Positions 1 through 8,005 of a DNA stretch of 64,000 nucleotides are shown piece after piece (positions within the stretch are counted from its first letter, which is position 1; every line of letters starts with the position of its first letter). Source of the DNA: Psychromonas sp. SA13A (lineage in GTDB: Bacteria > Pseudomonadota > Gammaproteobacteria > Enterobacterales > Psychromonadaceae). Both the position numbers and the translations under genes were made by a program. Location of the stretch: NCBI RefSeq assembly GCF_011378715.1, contig NZ_WTKU01000006.1, positions 62,001 through 126,000 on the forward strand, in the 5' to 3' direction. The notes below the pieces were generated by a model. That model was given only the letters and a program-made list of their open reading frames with translations. It did not search any database and was not told the origin of the DNA.

Positions 1-941
1 AAACCACTGCAAGCTATGTCATTAACGGTAAAGCGAAGAAGCATAGGATCAGTGAAAAAACACAACTCAAAGTGATGGCGGTGGTGAATGAACATAATTA
101 TAGCCCTGATCATGCGGCATCAGCACTACGAGCAGGTAGTAGTCGATCCTTTGGTTTGATCATTCCAGATCTTGAAAACAGTAGCTACACAAAATTAGCT
201 AAATTGCTTGAATCTAATTCTCGTAAAGCAGGATACCAAATACTCATTGGTTGCTCTGACGATGACCCAGAAACAGAGAAAAACTTAGTTAAAGCCTTAC
301 TTAGCCGCCGTATCGATGCGCTTTTTGTTGCTAGCTCATTAGCTGATGGCAGTGAGTATTATTTAAAAATACAACAGCAAGGTACGCCAATTATTGCACT
401 CGACCGCGCCTTAGATGATGAACATTTTGGTTGTGTGATCAGTGAAGATTTTGATGGGGCTTATGAATTAACCGGCTCCGTGATCACTGAGAAGGTAAAG
501 TCTATTGGCCTGATTGGAGCCTTACCTAAATTAAATATTTCGCGTCAACGTCATGCCGGTTTTGAAGCACAAGCGAAAAGACAAGGCGTGACTTGCACTG
601 CCACTTATGGAGAGCACTTTAATAGCGAATCCGGTAAAGCAGTTTTTCTACAATGGATAAAAGAGGATAAGGTACCCGACGCGATTATTGTCACTTCCTA
701 TACTATGTTAGAAGGTATTTTAGATGTTTTAATTGCACAGCCCGAATTAATGAAAACCCTCAAATTGGGCACTTTTGGTGATAATCGTTTATTAGATTTT
801 TTACCTATTAAAATTAATTCATTAGCACAACAATTTGAATTAATCGCAGATAGCGCCTTAGCACTGGGTTTAAATGCTTCCGCTAAACGTTATCAAGCAG
901 GGTTAGAGTTAATACCAAGACAAATTATCATTCGAGCATAA
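1..941 (+). CDS. cra: Catabolite repressor/activator Cra (FruR), 5'-truncated by window edge
   Basis: LacI/GalR-family regulator that controls carbon flow in response to fructose phosphates. The open frame runs back to the window edge (reading from base 3), so the first ATG at 72 is internal. The residues before it (TTASYVINGKAKKHRIS) are the recognition helix and hinge-proximal part of the LacI-type helix-turn-helix. They match E. coli Cra (TTASYVINGKAKQYRVS), as do the later segments IPDLENSSYTKLA and ALDRALDDEHF. Only about the first dozen residues are missing. The ligand-binding domain is complete to the stop at 939-941. A tandem repeat and a terminator follow. pykF and pdh in this window are Cra targets in enterics, but I did not find a Cra box here. 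Confidence 0.93.
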   Translation, partial: TTASYVINGKAKKHRISEKTQLKVMAVVNEHNYSPDHAASALRAGSSRSFGLIIPDLENSSYTKLAKLLESNSRKAGYQILIGCSDDDPETEKNLVKALLSRRIDALFVASSLADGSEYYLKIQQQGTPIIALDRALDDEHFGCVISEDFDGAYELTGSVITEKVKSIGLIGALPKLNISRQRHAGFEAQAKRQGVTCTATYGEHFNSESGKAVFLQWIKEDKVPDAIIVTSYTMLEGILDVLIAQPELMKTLKLGTFGDNRLLDFLPIKINSLAQQFELIADSALALGLNASAKRYQAGLELIPRQIIIRA

Positions 942-959
942 AACCGGTCTGACACAAGG

Positions 960-998
960 GAATCTTTGAATCTTTGAATCTTTGAATCTTTGAATCTT
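960..998. repeat. Tandem 8-bp repeat (gaatcttt), about 4.9 copies
   Basis: The unit gaatcttt is repeated perfectly from 960 and ends as gaatctt. It lies between the cra stop codon and the downstream terminator, in a gap between convergent genes. It is non-coding and of a simple-sequence type that can change copy number by slippage. Confidence 0.95.
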
Positions 999-1007
999 AA
1001 AAACAAT

Positions 1008-1037
1008 AAAGCACCAAACTTTCGAGTGGTGCTTTTT
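1008..1037. terminator. Rho-independent terminator between cra and the PEP-CTERM gene
   Basis: AAAGCACC (1008-1015) pairs with GGTGCTTT (1028-1035). An inner ACT/AGT pair closes a TTCG loop. A-rich sequence on one side and a T run on the other allow it to work in both directions for the convergent genes cra (+) and the PEP-CTERM protein (-). Confidence 0.85.
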
Positions 1038-1072
1038 AAGCAAATCTTAATTTATGAATTAAGTGTATTAAA

Positions 1073-1675
1073 TTAAGCTTGTTTCTTGAATCGACGCGAT
1101 GCTAAACCAACAAGCGCTAGACCAAAAATAATCATTGTTGATGGCGCTGGCACAGCTGTTATTGCAGTTGAAAAATACACAGTATTATCTGAGTCGTTAT
1201 CTGCTGACCAAATCCACTCTGCACCAGCGTCAATAGTTGTACGATTACCCCATGGATAAACACCATTAACTCCGTAATCACTTGAAGTTACATAGTTAGT
1301 CCAACCCGTTGTACTAACATTCCAATCAATTGTATTAGTTAATAACTGTGACAGACCATTACTAAACACATGATCACTAGTATCAAGACTAAAATCCCCT
1401 AAAAATCCAGCTACCCATCCGACATCAACACCTGCAACGTGTAGGAAATAATCAGTACCTGCTGTTAAATTAGCGCTAAAAGATTCTGTAGAATACCAAT
1501 TATTATCTGACATGATTAAAGTGCCTTGTGTACTGTCATCGGTGCTTAAATAAACAGAATACTCGTTATCAACTGTTAGATTAGCAGTTATCACAGTTGC
1601 ATTGGCTATATTAAATAAGCTCGCAATTGAGAAAATCACGCCTGCCACTATCGTTTTCATTGATTTCAATTTCAT
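1073..1675 (-). CDS. PEP-CTERM sorting-domain exported protein
   Basis: This 200-residue protein has an N-terminal signal peptide (hydrophobic stretch ending near NIANA at about residue 26) and a C-terminal PEP-CTERM-like tripartite signal. That signal is VPAPST, then a hydrophobic helix (IIFGLALVGLA), then a basic end (SRRFKK). Such proteins are processed by an exosortase and delivered to the cell surface or exopolysaccharide matrix (family knowledge). The middle of the protein is Asp/Asn/Ser/Thr- and Trp-rich beta-type sequence with no motif I recognise. AAGGAG precedes the ATG with good spacing. No exosortase gene is in the window. The specific role is unknown. Confidence 0.8.
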   Translation of the reverse strand: MKLKSMKTIVAGVIFSIASLFNIANATVITANLTVDNEYSVYLSTDDSTQGTLIMSDNNWYSTESFSANLTAGTDYFLHVAGVDVGWVAGFLGDFSLDTSDHVFSNGLSQLLTNTIDWNVSTTGWTNYVTSSDYGVNGVYPWGNRTTIDAGAEWIWSADNDSDNTVYFSTAITAVPAPSTMIIFGLALVGLASRRFKKQA

Positions 1676-1971
1676 AAAATACTCCTTTACTTCCCTTGTT
1701 TACGTTTTATAGGGAATAGTTAAACAAAAATATACCTACAAAGGAGCAAGTAACGATCCAACTTTAAAAACCGCTTAAATATCAATCATATAATTACCCA
1801 CAATTAGTTACCTATAATTAAGTTGTAAAAAAAGCTGACACTTCCATGGAATAAATCATTGTAAATAATACAACTGGTGGAACTAAAATGATTAAAGCAG
1901 AATCATAAGCTATTGTTTTGGCAAGAGGATGTGGCCTAAGTTGATTGCACAGCACACAGATAAAGACGCTA

Positions 1972-2682
1972 TCATCTATTCATTTCGGCGCTCAAAAAAT
2001 CCACTAGTTGTTTATTGTTATGAGTAGTATTGAGGCAAGCTATTTTTTCAACGGCTAAGGCAGTGCCTTGATCGATAAAGACAAAGTCAGAAGCAACGTC
2101 TAATGCATCATGAATATGATGAGTCACCATCAATACGGTAACATTTTGTAATTTAGCTAATGACTTAACTGACTTCAACATTGCAACCCGTAACACAGGA
2201 TCTAAGGCTGAAAAAGGCTCATCGAGCAGTAGGATAGGTTTATCCTGTACAAAGCAACGTGCTAACGCGATACGCTGTTGCTGCCCTCCAGAAAGTTGAG
2301 CAGGCAAACGATCTAATAGGTTTTGTACACCAACTTGCTCGCTGACAGCGTGTAGACGTAACTTTTGCTGGGGATTAAGTTTTAAACCAGGATGTAAACC
2401 TAAAGCAATATTTTCATAGGCAGAAAGATGGGTAAAGAGATTGTTATCTTGAAATAATATCGAAAGTGGTCGTTGATGAGGTGCTTGTTTTAGGATTGAG
2501 AGATCCTTTATTTTGATCTCTCCTTTCACAGGCGCAATAAAACCTGCCAATAAATTTAAAAGCGTACTTTTACCGGCTCCACTTGGCCCTAGAATAGCAA
2601 CGACACTACCGGCTTCAACCTCTAAATCAAAATGAAAGCTTTGCTGTTTATAATGATAATTAACGTCTGTAAACTTAATCAT
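1972..2682 (-). CDS. thiQ: Thiamine ABC transporter ATP-binding protein ThiQ
   Basis: ATPase subunit of the thiamine/thiamine-pyrophosphate importer. It shows the Walker A motif GPSGAGKST near residue 33, the ABC signature LSGGQQQRIALARC near 130, Walker B ILLLDEP near 150 and the H-loop VTHH. Its length of 236 residues is typical of ThiQ. It overlaps the end of thiP by 8 bp and is the last gene of a thiBPQ operon. Assignment to thiamine rests on the operon: the permease and binding protein are recognisably ThiP and ThiB. Confidence 0.93.
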   Translation of the reverse strand: MIKFTDVNYHYKQQSFHFDLEVEAGSVVAILGPSGAGKSTLLNLLAGFIAPVKGEIKIKDLSILKQAPHQRPLSILFQDNNLFTHLSAYENIALGLHPGLKLNPQQKLRLHAVSEQVGVQNLLDRLPAQLSGGQQQRIALARCFVQDKPILLLDEPFSALDPVLRVAMLKSVKSLAKLQNVTVLMVTHHIHDALDVASDFVFIDQGTALAVEKIACLNTTHNNKQLVDFLSAEMNR

Positions 2683-4306
2683 ATTGAGTTCTTCTTTCTT
2701 TAAACAGATATTCTACCACCATAAAAACACCCACACTTAACACCAATAGCACCAACGCGACGACAGCTGCAGATTGCATTTGATAGCTGCCTAGTAATTG
2801 GAAAAGATATAAAGGTAAAGTACTAAAAGTATGGCTACCAAATAATGCAATGGCACTTAAGTCCCCCACGGACAGCACAAAGCTCAAACACAAGGCTTGT
2901 AGAATAGGTCGTCGTAACGCTTTCCATTCAACCCAATAAAAACGATGCCACCAAAATACACCTAAGCTGGCACATAATAATTCATATTTTTGAGCATTAT
3001 GTAACATGGGTAATGACAAACTCTTTAATACAAAAGGCAAAGCCATTAATGCATTAACCGCAATCACTATATATAGGGCGAGGGAGGAAAAATGCCCAAT
3101 TTCTCTTAATAGTAAAAATAACCCTGTGCTGATCACTAAACCAGGGGTGACTAATATGATGGTGGCTAACATTTCAATTTTATCAGCATGGCCATTGAAT
3201 CCAATCAATCGCCACTGCCGACTCGCTAACAAAATAAAAAAAGCACAGCTCACAGCAATAAGAGCAGCAAAAAAAGCAATAAGCAATGAATTCTTAAAAG
3301 CTAACCAAAATTTAATATCAGTTAGGACGACAAAAAACTGAGCATTTAAACCAGCAATAACCACCATTAACAACGGTGGGATTACCAGTAGGGAAATAAC
3401 AATAATCCAACTAAAGTCCCAACATTTAGCAATCCATGAATCTTGATAAAAGGTGTTTTTAGGCCCTTGATAATTGGCTGTTAAAGATGATGATCGTGAT
3501 AGTTTTTGAATAAAAATAGCTAAAACAGCACATATACAAATCTGCCATAACGCAAGTAAAGCGCCCGTCTGCAAATCAAAATCAAATTTAATTGCTTGGT
3601 AGATAGCCAGCTCTATAGTGGTTGATTTAGGCCCGCCACCCAATGCCATTACCGTTGCAAAGCTGGTAAAACAAAGCATAAAGATAAGCCCTGCAGCATG
3701 TGGTAATTGAGCAACAATCTGTGGCCATTCAACAAATCGAAATTTATTCCAATGCTTCATTCCTAAATGCGTTGCTAATTGGTGCTGTTTATCTGGAATA
3801 GCATTTAATGCCTGTAGAAATAGACGACAAGCAAAGGGTAGATTAAAAAAAACATGGGCTAATAAAATACCATTTAATCCAAAGATTGAGAAAGGTAATA
3901 CGCTATTAAAATATTCAAAAACACCAGCTAACACGCCACTATTACCATAAATTGCTAACAACCCAAAGACGGCCACCAGCACGGGTAAGACTAAGGTTGT
4001 TGCAAATAATTTTAGTAATAAAGCTTTGCCTCTAAACTCCCGCCTAAATAAAGCATGGCTAATGGGGATCGCAAATAAAACACTTAATAAAGTGGATAGT
4101 GCAGCTTGATAAAAACTAAATTTGGTGATGTGCCGATAATAAGGATCAGACCAAATAGCCGTTACTTCTAACACAGGAGAATGAGCGAACAACGCATTTA
4201 CTGCCATTAGCACAAACAAAAAGATGCCAATGGACAGTAAAAGCCCGGGGATTTGAACAGGCTTAATTAATCTGACAAATACCGTTAATGGATTAGGAAG
4301 TGGCAT
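2675..4306 (-). CDS. thiP: Thiamine ABC transporter permease ThiP
   Basis: Inner-membrane permease of 543 residues with two fused binding-protein-dependent transport modules, about 12 hydrophobic helices in all. The coupling-helix (EAA) regions lie near residues 175-230 (NKFRFVEWPQI and following) and near 455-480 (HRFYWVEWKALRRP). The duplicated architecture and length are typical of ThiP. It starts 7 bp after thiB and overlaps thiQ, so the three genes are co-transcribed. Confidence 0.93.
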   Translation of the reverse strand: MPLPNPLTVFVRLIKPVQIPGLLLSIGIFLFVLMAVNALFAHSPVLEVTAIWSDPYYRHITKFSFYQAALSTLLSVLFAIPISHALFRREFRGKALLLKLFATTLVLPVLVAVFGLLAIYGNSGVLAGVFEYFNSVLPFSIFGLNGILLAHVFFNLPFACRLFLQALNAIPDKQHQLATHLGMKHWNKFRFVEWPQIVAQLPHAAGLIFMLCFTSFATVMALGGGPKSTTIELAIYQAIKFDFDLQTGALLALWQICICAVLAIFIQKLSRSSSLTANYQGPKNTFYQDSWIAKCWDFSWIIVISLLVIPPLLMVVIAGLNAQFFVVLTDIKFWLAFKNSLLIAFFAALIAVSCAFFILLASRQWRLIGFNGHADKIEMLATIILVTPGLVISTGLFLLLREIGHFSSLALYIVIAVNALMALPFVLKSLSLPMLHNAQKYELLCASLGVFWWHRFYWVEWKALRRPILQALCLSFVLSVGDLSAIALFGSHTFSTLPLYLFQLLGSYQMQSAAVVALVLLVLSVGVFMVVEYLFKERRTQYD

Positions 4307-4313
4307 TAAGCGA

Positions 4314-5312
4314 TTAATCTGTTAATGAGATCAACCACTCTTTTGTCCATGCTTTGCGTTTTGCTGCTACTTCATCACTTGAGTATGACAATGCCTTAGC
4401 CGGTGAGACGAGTTGATTAAACTCTTCTGGCAATGCTACATCGGTAACCGGATACATCCAATTACCAGTTGCGATTTTAGATTGAAAAGCATCACTCAGG
4501 ATAAAACTCATGAATTCATTCGCTAATTTTTTATGTTTGCTACTCTTAACCACAGCCGCCACTTCAGTTTGTGTGTAATGACCTTCGGTGAAGCTCGCAG
4601 CTTGGTACTGATTTTTGCCTTCAGCAATCATATGATAAGCAGGAGAGGTCGTATAAGACAGCACCATATCGGCTTCGCCTTCTAAAAACATGTTATAGGA
4701 TTCAGACCAACCTTTAGTTACGGTGACCGTTTTTTTAGCAAGTTGTTTCCAAGCTTGATTGACTTCGTCACCATAAACAGACTTCATCCAAAGCATTAGG
4801 CCTAGCCCAGGTGTGGAAGTGCGAGGATCTTGATAGATGATTTTTAAGTCATCACGTTGTTCAACTAATTCTTTTAAACTCTTAGGCGGGTTAGTTAACT
4901 TTTCACTGTTATAAACAAATGCAAAATAACCATAATCAAAAGGCACAAAGGTTTTATCTTGCCAATCAATGGACATCTTAATCGCACTTAAATCAATATT
5001 ATGTTCACTCAATAGCCCTGTTTTTTTAGCGCTTGCCATTAAGTTATTATCAAGTCCTAATAGAATATCAGCTTCGCTATTATTACCTTCTAAACGTAAG
5101 CGATTTAATACCGACACACCATCATCTAAGGCAATAAATTCAAGGTCACATGCACAAGACTTTTCAAATTCAGCTTCTATTTTTGGTCCTGGTCCCCAGT
5201 CTGAAGCAAACGAACTGTATGTATAGACGGTTAATTTTTCCTGCGATGCAGCGAAAACAGGCGTTGCTATTAATGTTGCTAAGGTTATTAAATTACTGAG
5301 AGTCTTATTCAC
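4314..5312 (-). CDS. thiB: Thiamine-binding periplasmic protein ThiB
   Basis: Periplasmic solute-binding protein that delivers thiamine and its phosphates to ThiPQ. The mature part begins near SQEKLTVYTYSSFASDWGPG, typical of TbpA/ThiB, and is about 310 residues long. I prefer the GTG start at 5312 (preceded by GGATGA). It gives a compact signal peptide, MNKTLSNLITLATLIATPVFA. The in-frame ATG at 5324 has no visible ribosome site but cannot be excluded. This is the first gene of thiBPQ. No TPP riboswitch is visible upstream. Confidence 0.9.
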   Translation of the reverse strand: MNKTLSNLITLATLIATPVFAASQEKLTVYTYSSFASDWGPGPKIEAEFEKSCACDLEFIALDDGVSVLNRLRLEGNNSEADILLGLDNNLMASAKKTGLLSEHNIDLSAIKMSIDWQDKTFVPFDYGYFAFVYNSEKLTNPPKSLKELVEQRDDLKIIYQDPRTSTPGLGLMLWMKSVYGDEVNQAWKQLAKKTVTVTKGWSESYNMFLEGEADMVLSYTTSPAYHMIAEGKNQYQAASFTEGHYTQTEVAAVVKSSKHKKLANEFMSFILSDAFQSKIATGNWMYPVTDVALPEEFNQLVSPAKALSYSSDEVAAKRKAWTKEWLISLTD

Positions 5313-5502
5313 TATGTCATCCATTACTAATGATTAATATTAAAGTATTGATGGATTATAACAATTGCTCAATAACTATGATCAACTATTTACAGTATCG
5401 ACCATTATTCAATACTAATGTCTAAAATAGACTCCTATTCACTACAATAATCGAGTAGCAATAAAAAATAATCATCGTCATCCCCTCTTCTGTTTAGTTA
5501 GA

Positions 5503-5548
5503 GATTGAATAGGGTTTGAATAAAGTTTGAATAGAGTTTGTAAACCCT
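5503..5548. repeat. 11-bp tandem repeat inside an inverted repeat
   Basis: About 3.5 copies of an 11-bp unit (gtttgaataaa and variants) run from 5503 to 5540. The segment is bracketed by AGGGTTT (5511-5517) and AAACCCT (5542-5548), which can form a 7-bp stem. There is no T run, so it is not an obvious terminator. It lies between thiB and the unknown gene upstream of it on the minus strand. Confidence 0.75.
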
Positions 5549-5574
5549 GACACTACCAATAATTATGTTTCAAT

Positions 5575-6069
5575 CTATGTTTGAGTATTATGGTTAAATA
5601 GCTCCCATTCACAGCGAATACGGCCAATAGTACGCATTAGCAGTGCGTAATATTTATCACTGACATCGTGACTACCAAGTACCGTTTGTAACAAGGTAAT
5701 GGCTTTTTTATATTGAATATTAGCCAAAACCAGATCTCCAGAAGCATTATATGCATTCGCCTTATCTAAAAATTCATCGGTAGCTGCCGTAATAACTTCA
5801 TTAGCAGCTTCAATATCGGAGCTAATATCACCACATAAGTTTAATTGTATTAATGCGTGTTGATTTGACGAAATGAAATCTATATCAGTATGTTGACCAA
5901 CACTACTAGGATTTTTTTGCGTTGATGACACTTGCTTTTCTAATGCCATCGACCCAATTTCGTGATGGCTTGCAGCAGTATCAGCCTGAGCTATTACGAA
6001 TGATTTAACACACGCATATTTTAAAAAAGTACCAACAACTTTGTTCGTTAAATTTTTCCAGTTAAACAT
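5575..6069 (-). CDS. Unknown small protein, probably Fur-regulated
   Basis: I do not recognise the family. The chosen ATG (MFNWKNLTNK) has AAGGAAG eight bases upstream. The longer frame to 6120 would begin inside a Fur-box-like site and is unlikely. The protein is 164 residues. The N-terminal 30 residues are moderately hydrophobic and might be a poor signal or anchor (KVVGTFLKYACVKSFVIAQA). The C-terminal half is helical and TPR-like (FLDKANAYNASGDLVLANIQYKKAITLL). Two Fur-box-like palindromes lie 36-95 bp upstream, so iron regulation is likely. Function unknown. Confidence 0.6.
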   Translation of the reverse strand: MFNWKNLTNKVVGTFLKYACVKSFVIAQADTAASHHEIGSMALEKQVSSTQKNPSSVGQHTDIDFISSNQHALIQLNLCGDISSDIEAANEVITAATDEFLDKANAYNASGDLVLANIQYKKAITLLQTVLGSHDVSDKYYALLMRTIGRIRCEWELFNHNTQT

Positions 6070-6104
6070 AACTTGTCTTCCTTGAGCATTCACAAACTTA
6101 CAAA

Positions 6105-6119
6105 TGATATTAATTATCA
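6105..6119. promoter_or_regulatory. Fur-box-like palindrome 1
   Basis: TGATATTAATTATCA, flanked to give AATGATATTAATTATCATC. This fits the 19-bp Fur consensus AATGANAATNATTNTCATT with very few mismatches. It lies 36-50 bp upstream of the minus-strand gene starting at 6069, in its expected promoter. A second copy of the same 15-mer is 43 bp away. Confidence 0.65.
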
Positions 6120-6147
6120 TCTAAAAAAGACAATAAAACAACAACAT

Positions 6148-6162
6148 TGATATTAATTATCA
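6148..6162. promoter_or_regulatory. Fur-box-like palindrome 2
   Basis: An exact second copy of TGATATTAATTATCA, followed by TT to give TATCATT. Start-to-start spacing to copy 1 is 43 bp, about four helical turns. It lies in the divergent promoter region between the genes at 6069 (-) and 6311 (+) and could serve either. Confidence 0.65.
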
Positions 6163-6215
6163 TTTAGGTTATTGCAATTTTAATACCCTTGCCACAAAAG
6201 CATCAAGATTATGGA

Positions 6216-6232
6216 TAATATGTTCCATATTA
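6216..6232. promoter_or_regulatory. Perfect 7-bp inverted repeat, possible operator
   Basis: TAATATG-TTC-CATATTA is a perfect palindrome with a 3-bp centre, about 80 bp upstream of the ABM gene start at 6311. A GATAAT -10-like box overlaps its left edge (6214-6219). There is no known consensus I can assign. Confidence 0.4.
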
Positions 6233-6310
6233 ATTGGATGTTTACTCTCTTTCTCTAATTATCACTAGTGCGCATAATTCACAACATATTACAGCGAATA
6301 GGAATGCACA

Positions 6311-6943
6311 ATGATGATACAAATAGTTAAGTTTGATATTAAAACTGAATACATTGAACAATTTAAAATATTACTTGATGATGATAAACAAGGTTCAAAA
6401 AATGAAGCTGGTTTACTTGAAATGCGTTTATATCAAGATAAAAAATCTCCTAATCTCTTTTTTGCCTATGAACGTTTTGAAAACCAAGCAGCAGTTGATC
6501 ACCATTCTGCGCAGGCTTATACCAAACGACTACTTGAAGCACTAGCTGTGATGTGTAATAGCGCACCAGAAGTAATGCCTTTAAACGAAACAACGCCTGC
6601 ACCGCTTTATGAGAAAAATCCTAAAAGTGCCAATGCACAGGATGAACTTTTTATTATTTTCTTTATTTTCAAAATAAAACCGCAGTATAGAGAGCAATTA
6701 CTCACACAATTTGAGCATCATATAACGCAAACTCGCAGCCAAGAAGAAGGTAATATCCTTTTTGATTTGTACACCATTGAGGGTCAAGACGATACGCTAG
6801 CGGTCTATGAACATTGGCGTAAAGAATCTGATGTGTGGGATATCCACTTCAATCAGCCTTACGCAGTAGAAACCGGCAAGTTAATGCACCAAGCCGTTGT
6901 TGGTGACCTTGAGCAATACATGAATTTTGTTACTGAACTTTAA
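6311..6943 (+). CDS. Tandem ABM-domain (YgiN-like) monooxygenase family protein
   Basis: The 210-residue protein has two antibiotic-biosynthesis-monooxygenase (ABM, dimeric alpha-beta barrel) modules, about residues 1-95 and 112-205. Each has the beta-helix-helix-beta pattern and the hallmark tail: AYERFENQAAVDHHSAQAY in the first, YEHWRKESDVWDIHFNQPYA in the second. ABM proteins include quinol monooxygenases (YgiN) and haem-degrading enzymes (IsdG), and many have no known substrate. Two modules in one chain mimic the usual dimer. Fur-like sites upstream make an iron- or haem-related role worth considering, but the sequence does not prove it. Start at 6311 or the adjacent ATG at 6314. Confidence 0.78.
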   Translation: MMIQIVKFDIKTEYIEQFKILLDDDKQGSKNEAGLLEMRLYQDKKSPNLFFAYERFENQAAVDHHSAQAYTKRLLEALAVMCNSAPEVMPLNETTPAPLYEKNPKSANAQDELFIIFFIFKIKPQYREQLLTQFEHHITQTRSQEEGNILFDLYTIEGQDDTLAVYEHWRKESDVWDIHFNQPYAVETGKLMHQAVVGDLEQYMNFVTEL

Positions 6944-6975
6944 TTTTATTAAGGCTTTAACCGACCCCCAACCTT

Positions 6976-7010
6976 GACAGATAAAATAGGTAAATTTTAT
7001 CTGTCTTTTT
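6976..7010 (+). terminator. Strong terminator after the ABM gene
   Basis: GACAGATAAAAT (6976-6987) pairs perfectly with ATTTTATCTGTC (6994-7005), followed by TTTTTATTT. It separates the ABM gene from the acetolactate decarboxylase gene. It also shows that the open frame starting at 6974 is not the real start of the next gene. Confidence 0.9.
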
Positions 7011-7048
7011 ATTTGCTCTTAACTTTATCTAATCTTTATGGAAGCCTT

Positions 7049-7849
7049 ATGAAAACAACTTTTATCAATACACACTTTAACAAAAAAAGTATCTTAGCGG
7101 TTTTAGCATTCAGCTTATTCAGCGCTAGTGTTTTTTCTGCCCCTTCTGTTGAAAACACAGTTGAACAATATGGCTTTCCGCTTGCTTTGGTTAATCAAAT
7201 TTATACGGGCGATATTACGCCTGCCGATATGCTTAAAAAAGGCGAATTGGGTTTAGGCACAGCCGATAACCTTGATGGTGAACTAGTAGCTCTTGATGGT
7301 GTGGTTTATAAAATAGAACTTGATGGATCATTAGTCAAAGCACCTGCAGAGTTAACAGCACCTTATATGAGCATGTTTAAATTTAACCCTAACCAACACA
7401 TAACATTAAAAGATGTAAGTTCCTTAGCAGAGCTCGGTGATAAATTAAGCGCACAAATGACATCTAAAAACAGTTTCTATGCTTACAAAATCACAGGTAC
7501 TTTCAAGCACTTAAAAATGGCATCAGCAGAAAAAGTTGAAAATGATAAAGTGCCATTAATGGAGTATTTAAAAACACGCGTAATGTACAACAAAGAAAAT
7601 ATTAAGGGGACATTAGTAGGGCTATATACACCTGAATACCTAGGAAATATTAGCATTCCTGGCATGCACTTTCATTTTGTATCAAGCGATAAAAAACTAG
7701 GTGGTCATCTTGAAGGTATTAGTTTTGATCAAGTCAGCGTTGAAATCGAAGAAATAAACAAGATCAACTTAACATTGCCGCAAGTGACTAAATTTAGAGA
7801 ACACAAACTGCAACAAGTAGCGGTTCCAGCAGCCAATAAGCATAAATAA
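7049..7849 (+). CDS. budA: Alpha-acetolactate decarboxylase, exported form
   Basis: Zinc enzyme converting 2-acetolactate to acetoin (EC 4.1.1.5). Family hallmarks are GELGLGTADNLDGELVALDG and the metal-binding MHFHF...GGHL segment in the second half. The ATG at 7049, after GGAAG, gives a clear signal peptide (NKKSILAVLAFSLFSASVFS, cut before APS), so the enzyme is predicted to be periplasmic or secreted. The frame extends upstream to 6974, but that part overlaps the terminator of the previous gene. No acetolactate synthase (budB/alsS) or butanediol dehydrogenase is nearby, so the usual bud operon is not present here. Confidence 0.88.
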   Translation: MKTTFINTHFNKKSILAVLAFSLFSASVFSAPSVENTVEQYGFPLALVNQIYTGDITPADMLKKGELGLGTADNLDGELVALDGVVYKIELDGSLVKAPAELTAPYMSMFKFNPNQHITLKDVSSLAELGDKLSAQMTSKNSFYAYKITGTFKHLKMASAEKVENDKVPLMEYLKTRVMYNKENIKGTLVGLYTPEYLGNISIPGMHFHFVSSDKKLGGHLEGISFDQVSVEIEEINKINLTLPQVTKFREHKLQQVAVPAANKHK

Positions 7850-7906
7850 AAGATTCAACAATATTTAGGTTAAATCACTAACTCCTAGATTTGTACAAAT
7901 AATTTG

Positions 7907-7943
7907 AATGCCAACTTTCTATCAATGATTGTTGGCATTTTAG
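7907..7943 (+). terminator. Terminator after acetolactate decarboxylase gene
   Basis: AATGCCAAC (7907-7915) pairs with GTTGGCATT (7931-7939), followed by a short T run (TTTAGCTTT). The gap is between convergent genes, so it may also serve the minus-strand gene ending at 8006. Confidence 0.75.
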
Positions 7944-8005
7944 CTTTAAAGCCCTAAATTACTGAATAATAGTGAGCAGTTCGCGATGGTTCATTAAACC
8001 TAAAC

